Source: SM1-50 sp964467345 (lineage in GTDB: Archaea > Thermoplasmatota > E2 > DHVEG-1). Taken from it: 64,000 nucleotides of DNA. The position numbers were made by a program, and so were the translations under genes. Every line of letters begins with the position of its first letter. The stretch's first letter is position 1. Of this stretch, positions 54,523 to 62,361 are shown piece by piece. Below the pieces are notes generated by a model. It ran no database searches, was not told the DNA's origin, and saw only the letters and a program-made list of their open reading frames with translations. The stretch lies in the NCBI GenBank assembly GCA_964467345.1, contig CAYXPY010000008.1, forward strand, positions 9,082 through 73,081, written 5' to 3'.

Positions 54523-54561
54523 TTTTTTCTTACCTCTTTGAGCATTATTTTTTAACTTGGA

Positions 54562-54700
54562 TGGGAGCACTGGGATTTGAACCCAGATCGACGGGTCTCT
54601 TCGTAGGTCATCGCTCCAGTTACTCATCATACGTCAGATGACCCTCTTGTAATCATACCTAACTGGAGCCCGTAATGATGCCGGGTTACACCATGCTCCC
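54562..54700 (-). tRNA. tRNA-Trp (CCA) with a 66-nt intron
   Basis: Acceptor GGGAGCA pairs with TGCTCCC, the D-arm contains GTG...CAT with AACCCGGCA loop, the anticodon loop is CTCCAGA with anticodon CCA once the intron is removed, the T-arm is CTGGG TTCAAAT CCCAG and the discriminator A is at 54562. The intron lies between G37 and A38 (54597-54662 on the plus strand), the usual archaeal position, and TAGG/CCTA pairing near its ends fits a bulge-helix-bulge splice site. Confidence 0.95.
54597..54662 (-). ncRNA. Box C/D guide RNA within the tRNA-Trp intron
   Basis: Read on the minus strand the intron contains a C-like box AUGAUUA, a D-prime box CUGA, a C-prime box AUGAUGA and a D-like box AUGA. 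The segment AACUGGAGC before the D-like box is perfectly complementary to exon GCUCCAG plus intron UU and, counting five nt upstream, points to C34. The GGGUC before D-prime pairs with G-A38-C39-C40-C41 and points to C39. Positions 34 and 39 are those methylated by this intron in other archaea. The guiding rule is followed at both sites. Confidence 0.8.
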
Positions 54701-54713
54701 ATGATGATATGAT

Positions 54714-54818
54714 TTACTGTTTTTGTCTTCGCATCCGTTTCTCTCGTCGCATTCGTTTCTTACGCCATTTCCAGCGCATCTTCCGTCGCTTTTTCCATAC
54801 TCGTGAACTGCGTTTCAT
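54714..54818 (-). CDS. rpl41e: 50S ribosomal protein L41e (34 aa)
   Basis: Short reading frame with 34 codons. The peptide is almost entirely Arg, Lys, Met and Trp (it ends WRKKRMRREKRMRRQKQ) and matches the tiny L41e ribosomal protein. A GAGGAAAA ribosome binding site is before the ATG. It lies between tRNA-Trp and a zinc-ribbon gene. Standard annotation pipelines often skip a gene this small. Confidence 0.8.
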   Translation of the reverse strand: MKRSSRVWKKRRKMRWKWRKKRMRREKRMRRQKQ

Positions 54819-54890
54819 TAGATTTTCCTCTGATTTATGTACCTTGCCCCTAAAATAGATAGCTATATTTAACTGTTTAGGAACAAACAA

Positions 54891-55220
54891 TTAGTGCTTT
54901 TCTGTCTCATCAAGCCACACATATTTACACCGGCTGCAATACCAGGCTGAGGAGATCCATTCTTGTTTCCCATTCACCGGGTTTTTATGGCGGAAGAGCC
55001 GGACAAGCCGCATCTCACAATTCGGGCATTTTCCATCATATGCCTTCTTGTAGTCCTTACCACCAACCGGATACATAAGCGTATCAGAAGCAACAGTATA
55101 CAGAAAATTGCATTCCGTACAACACCATGCAGTAGGTACCCAGGTACGCTTCCCATCGACGGTTTTATTTTGGTACAATCGAACTGCTTTTCCAGAGCAT
55201 TGCGGGCATTTCTTTTTAAT
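54891..55220 (-). CDS. Tandem zinc-ribbon protein, N-terminus without canonical start
   Basis: Two homologous zinc ribbons: CPQC...WVPTAWCCTEC and CPNC...WISSAWYCSRC, each spaced by GK-W-type residues with repeat RLY/RLF. The TTG at 55178 would remove the first CPQC. The same frame reads on upstream with no stop as far as about 55295, but contains no ATG/GTG/TTG; ATT 55220 gives the directly preceding KKKCPQC. The tandem design suggests nucleic acid or protein binding. The N-terminal boundary is the uncertain part; 109 aa from 55220. Confidence 0.6.
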   Translation of the reverse strand: MKKKCPQCSGKAVRLYQNKTVDGKRTWVPTAWCCTECNFLYTVASDTLMYPVGGKDYKKAYDGKCPNCEMRLVRLFRHKNPVNGKQEWISSAWYCSRCKYVWLDETEKH

Positions 55221-55306
55221 AGACGAACCACTCCATTCTTTTATTTGTGTACGTTTCCCTAAATCATATGCTGGTTTAATAGATTCCTATGAAAAAAGGT
55301 TTTCAG

Positions 55307-55381
55307 CGGGCTTGGAGGGATTCGAACCCTCGGCCAATCGGTTAAGAGCCGATTGCTCTAGCCTAGCTGAGCTACAAGCCC
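55307..55381 (-). tRNA. tRNA-Lys (CTT)
   Basis: Acceptor GGGCTTG pairs with CAAGCCC, D-arm GCTC...GAGC, anticodon stem ATCGG/CCGAT with loop CTCTTAA giving anticodon CTT, T-arm GAGGG TTCGAAT CCCTC, discriminator G at 55307. No intron. Confidence 0.95.
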
Positions 55382-55504
55382 CCTTCAGAGAAAGTATATG
55401 GAGTAACATTCGCTATTATTTAGGCTTACCGATACGACGTCAAATATTGTTGATGGTGAAACACCTTTGTTTGATGAAAGCCTCCCATAGACGAAGGACG
55501 TCGA

Positions 55505-56911
55505 TTAATCTTCAACCACTTTATATCCTTTATCAGGTTTTATGAGGGAGATCACCAGAGGGGCAGGTTTTCCTTTTTGAGAAGGAATAGATGGAACCTC
55601 TTTGACAGTGATTTGAACCGTCGGACCTGCTTTTTTCTGATGGATCTCCTTTATTTTTTCAAATACGGTCTCAAGGGAAGGACCACTGTTTCTGAGGTCT
55701 TCGTCGATGACAACAAGAATTTCTATTTCATCTAGCTTCTTCTGCACGATCTGGAATTGGGTTACTTTCCTTGTTTTCAGTTCGTTGAGAATACCATACA
55801 GACTGGCAAAGGATGCAGCGGGAAACAACCGCCCATCAGGTAACACGACACTATCGCTTCTGCGGCCTTCAACCCCATCTTTTAATACTGGTGTGCACAA
55901 GCCACAAGCACATTCTTCGTCATCGATGATGTTCACCCAATCGTCCATGCCTGTGTATCGCACAACTGGTGTCGCTTTCCCAAAGAGCCGGGTCACCACA
56001 ATATGACCTCGTTTCCCTTTTGGGACCAGCTGGAGGTTTTCATCTATCGCCTCTACATGAAAAAAATCATAGTTGATGTGCCAGGTCCCCTTTCTGCATT
56101 CGAAGGCTATTGGGGCTCCAAGAGTCTCGACAGACTCGTAGAGATTAAACACCTTGCATTCGAAGATCTCCTCAACATATCTTCTTGTATATGCATCAAG
56201 GACAGACCCGCCAACGATAAAGGCTGTCGGGTACAGATGTTCAGCAGAGCCTTTTTGTTTATAATAAGCGAGTTGAAACGCAGTCGCAGGATAGGTGTAA
56301 ATGATGTCCGGTTTGAACTGATTAAGTTGGGTGATAATTTCCTTCATCGGTTGAAACGCATTCAGACGGATACGATTGCTATCGCTAAAGGCAAAGGACG
56401 TCTTTGAGAAGAAGAGATCCTCAGCAGTCGAATCAGCCATATTCGGATTGAAGTTCCCGATGTTTGCTAAACGGGATTTCCTCCAGTTTAATCCTAGTTC
56501 ATCATAGGTTCTCAATGTTCCTCCAATCCCTTCTGCGAATACAGAAAAATCAACATATAAAGACACTTGTTTCCCTGTTGAACCTGAGGTCGAGACCATT
56601 CGTGCTTTTTGTCTATTGTATGATGCTGGTAAGATACCATCAGGGAAATGTGTGACCAAATCCTTTTTTGAAACAAAAGGAACTGCTGTGAAATCCCGTA
56701 CCGTCTTGATTTGTGTAACCTGAACCTTCGCCTGTTGATATTTTTTCTGATAGAGTGGAACAGAGGCAGCATAGCGAAGGGTTTTTTGTATCAAATGATC
56801 TCGATATTCCTTGATTTTTTGAGGAGACCAACGACGCAGTCTACGCGTATCAGACAAGAGATTTTTTAGGAAGGGTAACGAGACGAGTGGGTTGAGAAAG
56901 GGATTTGCCAT
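55505..56911 (-). CDS. Phenylacetate-CoA ligase/F390-synthetase-like adenylating enzyme
   Basis: ANL-superfamily adenylating enzyme of about 468 aa. The AMP loop reads STSGSTGKQVSLYVD; RYTGMDDW and YESVETLGAPIAFEC come later, as in PaaK and coenzyme F390 synthetase. The cysteine set CACGLC near residue 350 is a zinc-like insertion seen in many of these proteins. ATG 56911 is preferred to TTG 56932. Divergent from the APS reductase-cysteate synthase gene with a 39-nt shared region, so perhaps coregulated. Substrate is not known; carboxylates such as sulfo acids are an open possibility. Confidence 0.8.
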   Translation of the reverse strand: MANPFLNPLVSLPFLKNLLSDTRRLRRWSPQKIKEYRDHLIQKTLRYAASVPLYQKKYQQAKVQVTQIKTVRDFTAVPFVSKKDLVTHFPDGILPASYNRQKARMVSTSGSTGKQVSLYVDFSVFAEGIGGTLRTYDELGLNWRKSRLANIGNFNPNMADSTAEDLFFSKTSFAFSDSNRIRLNAFQPMKEIITQLNQFKPDIIYTYPATAFQLAYYKQKGSAEHLYPTAFIVGGSVLDAYTRRYVEEIFECKVFNLYESVETLGAPIAFECRKGTWHINYDFFHVEAIDENLQLVPKGKRGHIVVTRLFGKATPVVRYTGMDDWVNIIDDEECACGLCTPVLKDGVEGRRSDSVVLPDGRLFPAASFASLYGILNELKTRKVTQFQIVQKKLDEIEILVVIDEDLRNSGPSLETVFEKIKEIHQKKAGPTVQITVKEVPSIPSQKGKPAPLVISLIKPDKGYKVVED

Positions 56912-56950
56912 GAGTGGATTTCTATAATGCAAATATTAATAATATAATTT
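56912..56950. promoter_or_regulatory. Divergent AT-rich promoter region
   Basis: Only 39 nt separate the start codons of the adenylating enzyme and the fused synthase gene, with ATTAATAATATAATTT in the middle. A transcript started about 26 nt from this TATA on the plus strand would begin near 56962, after the ATG at 56951 but just before GTG 56966, which suggests that the latter may be the real, leaderless start. Confidence 0.45.
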
Positions 56951-58978
56951 ATGATTGCGAGAACCGTGAAATATACACTAAAATGTCTGAAATGTGGGAA
57001 GACTTACTCCGAGAATCACTATATCTGTTCATGTGAAAATAAATGCGACTCACTTCTAACGACAGTCTATGAACAAAAACGACTCACTGTCGATGAAAAC
57101 TACCAAGGAATCTGGCAGTACCACGAATGGCTCCCCATACAAAAAATAGATCCACGTTTGGTTGACCACGGTAGTTGCTTTCGTACCTATCAAAGCATAA
57201 AGCTTGCAGCACACCTGGGATTGAAAAACCTTATCATCTGTTTAAATGCCTATCCGCACTGTCAAACCGGATCGTTTAAAGACCTTGAAGCAGAAGTGAC
57301 GTTCCAACGGGTCATGAACACCTTTGATTCAGGAAAACCGTTAGTCATGTCCTCTGATGGAAATAATGCTATCTCCTTTGTTCATTATTCAAATGTGATC
57401 CGCTACCCGATTTTCCTGTTCGCAACGGAGGATGCTCGAATCAGAAGAATATGGTCTTTTTCTAAATCCAATCCATATACACATCTTTTCCCTATCTATG
57501 GTGATTATTATGATGCAATTAACCTAGCGAACCAATTTTCCCATGTAGAGGGATATCTTTCAGAGGGAGGATACCGGAATGTCGCCCGACGTGACAGTGT
57601 CGGGACCATGATGCTTGACGCAACGCGATTCATCGGTCAAATCCCGGATCATTACTTCCAGGCGCTTGGCTCAGGACCTGGTGCAATCGCAGCCTACGAA
57701 ACAACGCAACGACTTATCGCTGATGGACGGTTTGGAAACAAACTACCAAAAATCCATGGGTCTCAAAACCACCCGTACACCCCGATGGTCGACGCATGGG
57801 AAAACCATTCTCGAACCATCGATGAAAGGTTTCAAAAAGAATCAGCGAAACAAATCATTGATCAGACCGTTGCTCATGTCCTGACCAATCGGTTTCCTGC
57901 CTATTCTCTGACTGGCGGTATGTATGATGTGTTGACAGATACCAAAGGGGAAATGTACAGCGTCACCAATGAGGAAATTGAAAAAGCCCAGGCGTTGTTC
58001 GAAAAACTTGAAGGAATCAGCGTTGTTCCTGAGGCCGGAGTCACCATCTCATCTTTACAACAGGCGATACAAAGAGGAGCAGTCGCACCACAGGATTATA
58101 TCCTTTTGAATATCACCGGTGGCGGTCGAAAAGAAATACGAAGAGAACGATTGCATATTGAACCCTATCGATTCCCTGCCAAGAAACTGCAGATCAGTCA
58201 GAAGACGTTAGAGGAGAAAATACAGCATTCAAAGGAGATCATCCAGGAGGCGGTTCAGACCTATGGAAATCGTGTCGCAGTCGCCTGTAGCTGGGGAAAA
58301 GACAGCATGGTGCTGCTGCATCTTGCTCGAAGTATCAAACCAGATATCCCTATCTTCTCTGTATTAACCATTCATAAGCCTAAGGAGACATTCGAATTCG
58401 TTGTGAAGGTCATTGAACAATACAAGCTCAAACCAAAGATCTTCATGGTTGGAGACACAGTCCCCGAGATATTTCGAAAAAACAACATCGAAATCATCCT
58501 GCTGCCTCTAGAGCAGTACAGGCTACAAGCTGAGAAGATAAAAAAAGAAACAGGCCATGAAATCTACTATGAAGACCCTGATTCCTGCTGTAAGTTCTTA
58601 AAAGTCGTTCCAGTCCGTTATGCGTACACGACCCTTGGGTTACACGCATGGTTCAGTGGACTGCGGAACACCGAGGGATTCACAAGGAAGTATGTCGCTG
58701 AAATCGAAAAGATCGGTGACCATGAGACAAAAATCAATCCTCTCTTGTCATGGACCGAAGAAGAAATATGGAAGTACATCAAAAACAACAAGATTCCTGC
58801 TCATCCCTGGTATCGGAAAAAGTTTTCTGATGGTCGACGGATCAGATCGCTTGGATGCGAGCCGTGCACAGTCCCCATCTTTGATCATGAAAGTGAACGA
58901 GATGGTCGATGGAGGAAAACCTTTAAGAAGGGCGGGGAATGTGGAATCCATACACGATCAGCTAGTGAACGACTATGA
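56951..58978 (+). CDS. Fused cysteate synthase - Fe-S APS reductase
   Basis: One 675-aa chain with two enzymes. Residues 1-about 405 match archaeal cysteate synthase (PLP fold II): zinc-like KCLKC and CSC at 11-28, PLP lysine K110 in QTGSFKDLEA, then VEGYLSEGGYRNVARRDSVGTMMLD, HYFQALGSGPG and SLTGGMYDVLTDTKGEMYSV. Residues about 410-675 match APS/PAPS reductase: PP-loop ACSWGKDSM, CC at 546-547, CxxC at 636-639 and catalytic C664 in ECGIH. The CC plus CxxC set is that of 4Fe-4S APS reductases. The second half would make sulfite and the first half would use it with phosphoserine to form cysteate. No stop or frame break lies between the halves. Confidence 0.9.
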   Translation: MIARTVKYTLKCLKCGKTYSENHYICSCENKCDSLLTTVYEQKRLTVDENYQGIWQYHEWLPIQKIDPRLVDHGSCFRTYQSIKLAAHLGLKNLIICLNAYPHCQTGSFKDLEAEVTFQRVMNTFDSGKPLVMSSDGNNAISFVHYSNVIRYPIFLFATEDARIRRIWSFSKSNPYTHLFPIYGDYYDAINLANQFSHVEGYLSEGGYRNVARRDSVGTMMLDATRFIGQIPDHYFQALGSGPGAIAAYETTQRLIADGRFGNKLPKIHGSQNHPYTPMVDAWENHSRTIDERFQKESAKQIIDQTVAHVLTNRFPAYSLTGGMYDVLTDTKGEMYSVTNEEIEKAQALFEKLEGISVVPEAGVTISSLQQAIQRGAVAPQDYILLNITGGGRKEIRRERLHIEPYRFPAKKLQISQKTLEEKIQHSKEIIQEAVQTYGNRVAVACSWGKDSMVLLHLARSIKPDIPIFSVLTIHKPKETFEFVVKVIEQYKLKPKIFMVGDTVPEIFRKNNIEIILLPLEQYRLQAEKIKKETGHEIYYEDPDSCCKFLKVVPVRYAYTTLGLHAWFSGLRNTEGFTRKYVAEIEKIGDHETKINPLLSWTEEEIWKYIKNNKIPAHPWYRKKFSDGRRIRSLGCEPCTVPIFDHESERDGRWRKTFKKGGECGIHTRSASERL

Positions 58979-59595
58979 GAATCGCACAGGGTTGTTGGTC
59001 CTGGGTAGCACCCCCATTATTGCTCAGCATACTGTTAGGGGTCATCAGTTGGTATAATCCCTGGTTTCTTTCCTTGTTCATCCCTGTTCTTTGTGTCCTT
59101 GTTTTTTTCCTTATCTTTTTCCGCGACCCGGAACGGATCATCGCCGAGGGTGTTGTTTCTCCTGCAGATGGGAAAATCCGTGACATCAAACAAGAGAACA
59201 ATCAAGCCTTAATCTCGATATTCATGGAGGTCAACAATGTCCATGTGAACAGGATGCCACTGGACGGTCGAATCATTACGATGACGCATTTTCCCGGGTA
59301 TCATCTGCGCGCCTGGAAAAAGGAATCTGAGTTTAATGAACGAGTCATCATCAAAGTCCAAACAGCGATAGGAGAAATGACGGTCTTACAAATCGCAGGG
59401 CTCATCGCACGACGGGTATACCCATATATAAAAGAAGGGGACGTCTTGAAAAAAGGAGATCGTATCGGTATCATCAGACTTGGCTCACGGGTCGACGTCA
59501 TCCTGCCTGCCGATAAAATAGAGTCAATACCGGTGAAGATCGGGGATCCGATTAAAGCAGGTCAAGACACGATTGCCTTTTTGAAAAAGAACTAA
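58975..59595 (+). CDS. Archaetidylserine decarboxylase-like protein
   Basis: Short Psd family, 206 aa. Two N-terminal hydrophobic helices (LLLSILLGVISWY and FLSLFIPVLCVLVFFLIFF) anchor it. Then come FFRDPERI, SPADGKI, ANNVHVNRMP-type EVNNVHVNRMP, and the self-cleavage site LGSR, where a Ser becomes the pyruvoyl cofactor. In archaea such enzymes make archaetidylethanolamine. The ATG overlaps the synthase/reductase stop by 4 nt (ATGA), so it is translated together with that gene. Serine in the usual substrate resembles cysteate, hence an unusual lipid head group is conceivable. Confidence 0.85.
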   Translation: MRIAQGCWSWVAPPLLLSILLGVISWYNPWFLSLFIPVLCVLVFFLIFFRDPERIIAEGVVSPADGKIRDIKQENNQALISIFMEVNNVHVNRMPLDGRIITMTHFPGYHLRAWKKESEFNERVIIKVQTAIGEMTVLQIAGLIARRVYPYIKEGDVLKKGDRIGIIRLGSRVDVILPADKIESIPVKIGDPIKAGQDTIAFLKKN

Positions 59596-59601
59596 CAAGA
59601 T

Positions 59602-60411
59602 TCATTCTGTTTCTTCTGTTTTTTTCGCCTTCTTTGAAGTCTTACGTTTCTTTTTTGATTTTGGTTTTTGTTCCTCTTCGCCAGTACTGTCTGTTTCTTC
59701 GATTGGCTCTTGTTCCATTGGTTCTTCGGTTTCTATCTGTTCTGTTTCTTCTTCAGTTTCTTCTATTTCTTGAGGAGGAATTTCCGCTTTTGAAATATAT
59801 TTTGCATCGATACGTTCCGTGATATAGACGTCTTTTCCAGCGCGGTAGATTTGTACACCATCCTCTCGTGCTTTTTTCCCGTCGATATGTAAAATCAACG
59901 GTTCCTCTGTTCGTACTTTTCCTGCTTCGATTGCTTTTTCTATGCTGCCGCTGAGATGCACGCTTTTCCGATCAATCGGGTTTAACCCCCCCTCCAGGAT
60001 AATGTCGATTTCCTCCTCCGTCACCGGATAATAGAAATCATCAATCTCAGCGATTGGCAAATCATCAAGTCGGATATCGATGGTATGCCCATAGGTCGCC
60101 CGGATCATACCTCCATCGATCTGGTACCTCCCTTTTGGATCAGTTAAAGCGATTGCCTCAATATGATGCTCTTTGAGCCATTGGAAACCTGATCTGCTCA
60201 CCCCGACCGCCTCGACGAACTCAGAGATGTCAACCCAGCCATGACCATCGACCATAACACCGAGCTTTTCTGGGAAATGCCGTAACACGCCTGCCATGAT
60301 GCGTCCAAGTGAGTCGAGCTCCCGATCACTCATCAGGAATTTCCCTTTTTTGTCGCATACGGGGCAGGTTTCCCCGCGGTAATACCCATGTTCATCACAT
60401 TTTCCAAGCAT
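59602..60411 (-). CDS. kptA: RNA 2'-phosphotransferase (KptA/Tpt1) with zinc-ribbon head and charged tail
   Basis: Removes or transfers the 2'-phosphate left by RNA ligation to NAD. The core (about 27-205) contains AGVLRHFPEKLGVMVDGHGWV, the TYGHTID segment, GLNPIDRKSVHLSGS and the final VYITERI. An N-terminal short zinc ribbon (CDEHGYYRGETCPVC) precedes it. A C-terminal tail of about 55 residues is extremely Glu/Lys-rich with a KKKRK stretch. The KptA name is safe; the additions are unusual and could bind RNA or partners. Confidence 0.85.
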   Translation of the reverse strand: MLGKCDEHGYYRGETCPVCDKKGKFLMSDRELDSLGRIMAGVLRHFPEKLGVMVDGHGWVDISEFVEAVGVSRSGFQWLKEHHIEAIALTDPKGRYQIDGGMIRATYGHTIDIRLDDLPIAEIDDFYYPVTEEEIDIILEGGLNPIDRKSVHLSGSIEKAIEAGKVRTEEPLILHIDGKKAREDGVQIYRAGKDVYITERIDAKYISKAEIPPQEIEETEEETEQIETEEPMEQEPIEETDSTGEEEQKPKSKKKRKTSKKAKKTEETE

Positions 60412-60485
60412 AATACCTAGTCCCGTAATAGTAGAACAGGTATAAGTTTTTGTATTCCTTCTTCTATTACCCTGAGGGTGGACCA

Positions 60486-61178
60486 GTGGAACAAGAAGAA
60501 ATGAAAAAACAAGCAGCAGAAAAGGCAGTACAACATATCGAAGACGGTATGGTGATTGGACTGGGGACAGGCTCTACCGTTGATTTTGCTATTAGAAAAA
60601 TCGGGGAGATGGTGAAAACTGGTCTGAAAATAGAAGGGGTTCCCACATCACTGAAGACCAAGAGGTTAGCCACTGATCTCAAAATCCCGTTAATCGAACT
60701 TGATGATCACACAGAAATTGACATCACGATCGATGGGGCTGATGAGGTAGACTCAAATCTGAATCTAATCAAAGGTGGTGGAGGAGCACTTACACGGGAG
60801 AAAATCATCGCTTTTCATTCAAAAAAAGTCATCATCATCGTTGACGAAACAAAGATAGTCAAAGGACTGGGTTGCGATTGCGCTCTTCCTGTTGAGATAA
60901 CAAGGTTTGGGTGGTCTGCGACGAAGAAAACACTCGAAGGGATGGGGTGTACCGCGAACTTACGAAAAATCATGGATGAAGCGTTCATCACTGATAATCA
61001 AAACTACATCGTCGATTGTGATTTTGGGAAAATCGCGGACTCTGAAGCATTGGAAAAGGAGATAAACAATACCCCGGGAGTCCTCGAGAATGGGCTTTTT
61101 ATCGGACTTGCTGATGAGGTGATCGTGGGCAGCAAACAAGGGATGATGACGTTAGAACGACAGGATATCGTTCAATAA
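60486..61178 (+). CDS. rpiA: Ribose-5-phosphate isomerase A
   Basis: Interconverts ribose 5-phosphate and ribulose 5-phosphate, which also feeds RibB. The protein has IGLGTGSTVDFAIRKI, DGADEVDSNLNLIKGGGGALTREK and VDETKIVKGLG, the standard RpiA signatures including catalytic Asp, Lys and Glu. Start: GTG 60486, preceded by GAGGGTGGACC, rather than upstream codons. Length 230 aa is normal. Alone on its strand with the following gene 35 nt later. Confidence 0.93.
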   Translation: MEQEEMKKQAAEKAVQHIEDGMVIGLGTGSTVDFAIRKIGEMVKTGLKIEGVPTSLKTKRLATDLKIPLIELDDHTEIDITIDGADEVDSNLNLIKGGGGALTREKIIAFHSKKVIIIVDETKIVKGLGCDCALPVEITRFGWSATKKTLEGMGCTANLRKIMDEAFITDNQNYIVDCDFGKIADSEALEKEINNTPGVLENGLFIGLADEVIVGSKQGMMTLERQDIVQ

Positions 61179-61213
61179 CTTTAGAATACTATCCTGAAGG
61201 ATGGGGCAAACCA

Positions 61214-61927
61214 ATGTTTTTCTCAGAGATGAGCACAAAAAAAACTTTAACGAATACCAAGAACAAGATGACCCTGTATCAAACTGAGATTTTGGAACGC
61301 CTCAACGCCATCGAAGTTGATGCCCATTGGTTCCGTCGTGCATTCCATACCTTTGCGGCATCGTTCCTCATCTACTACCTCCTTCCAGATGAGGAATGGA
61401 TACGCATCATAAAGATTGTACTCCCAATATTCATCGTCATCTGTATGTGCGTCATCGAATATTATCGGTTACGAGGTGACTTTACAAACCAAAGGTTTTT
61501 TGGTCTGAGAAGCTATGAGAAGAAAAGACCGGCAAGTTACTTGTATTTTGGGGTCGGCGTGCTTCTTTTATTTTTACTGTTCCCTCAACAGATAGCGATT
61601 CCGTGCATTCTGTGCGCCTCATTCATTGATCCACTCATCGGGGAATCACGTCATTATCTCAAGAAACAACACGCGTATCTTATAGGGTTCGTCGTCTCTG
61701 TGTTTTTCTTCGTCCTCACATGGCACCAAGCTGACTGGTGGGTCCTTGTACTTGTTGGTTTTGTTGGTGCAAGTAGCGCTGTCATTGGTGAAGCAAAGAA
61801 ACTTTCGTTTCTTGATGATGATTTCATGATCCAAATCCTCCCAGCGATAGTACTTTTCCTTGTCTGGCAGCTGCTTTTACTGATGAATATCAATATTTTA
61901 CCACCACAAATCATCTCTCCCCTCTGA
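61214..61927 (+). CDS. Dolichol kinase/CDP-alcohol-like integral membrane protein
   Basis: About 237 aa with seven hydrophobic helices from residue 48 on. The segment RRAFHTFAASF and the FIDPLIGESRHY motif resemble the dolichol kinase/phosphatidate cytidylyltransferase superfamily. Such proteins phosphorylate or nucleotidylate polyprenols. The N-terminal start is not firmly set; several Met lie in the first 20 codons. Probably serves polyprenol recycling or lipid synthesis. Confidence 0.65.
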   Translation: MFFSEMSTKKTLTNTKNKMTLYQTEILERLNAIEVDAHWFRRAFHTFAASFLIYYLLPDEEWIRIIKIVLPIFIVICMCVIEYYRLRGDFTNQRFFGLRSYEKKRPASYLYFGVGVLLLFLLFPQQIAIPCILCASFIDPLIGESRHYLKKQHAYLIGFVVSVFFFVLTWHQADWWVLVLVGFVGASSAVIGEAKKLSFLDDDFMIQILPAIVLFLVWQLLLLMNINILPPQIISPL

Positions 61928-61947
61928 TTATAGGACGGTCTCTCTGT

Positions 61948-62208
61948 ATGAATGGAAAAAATACAAAAGTAAAAGAAAATATTCAGAAACTCCTACTGCG
62001 CCTTGAGCTTTTGTTCGCACCAGTACTACTCATCGTACCACTTACTGTCGCTATGTTCTTTTTAATCGATTGGTATGTAAGAGGTTTTTCTACGGGTTCC
62101 TCTTCGTTCGATGGAGAGCTTTTTATCGGATTTCTTATCCTCCTAGGTAACATTTTGGTTGACATCCCGTTTCTTCGGTCAATACGGATGCTTCGGAAAA
62201 AAGAATAA
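61948..62208 (+). CDS. Small two-helix membrane protein
   Basis: An 86-aa protein with two transmembrane helices (LLFAPVLLIVPLTVAMFFLI and LFIGFLILLGNILVDIPFL) and basic ends. No family is recognised. It lies 20 nt after the dolichol-kinase-like gene and may be cotranscribed with it. Confidence 0.6.
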   Translation: MNGKNTKVKENIQKLLLRLELLFAPVLLIVPLTVAMFFLIDWYVRGFSTGSSSFDGELFIGFLILLGNILVDIPFLRSIRMLRKKE

Positions 62209-62361
62209 ATCATTACTCTCAGGTACGAAGTAATGTTTAAAGTTTTCATAGCAAAAAAATAAAGAGAAACTCTGAAAGAAAATTCAAAATATACCGTTAG
62301 TACTTTAAAGAGGTTTTTTGTATAAGAAATTATAAAAGGAATAGTCCTATTCCAAGGATAG

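Noticed and set aside
54523..54630. N-terminal extension of the two-helix membrane protein
   Set aside because: The extension overlaps tRNA-Trp and its intron; a good ribosome binding site and ATG lie at 54522.
56951..58978. Fusion gene as an assembly chimera
   Set aside because: No frame disturbance, composition break or repeat at the domain junction; both halves are full-length with active sites intact and the functions match. A read check is still the decisive test.
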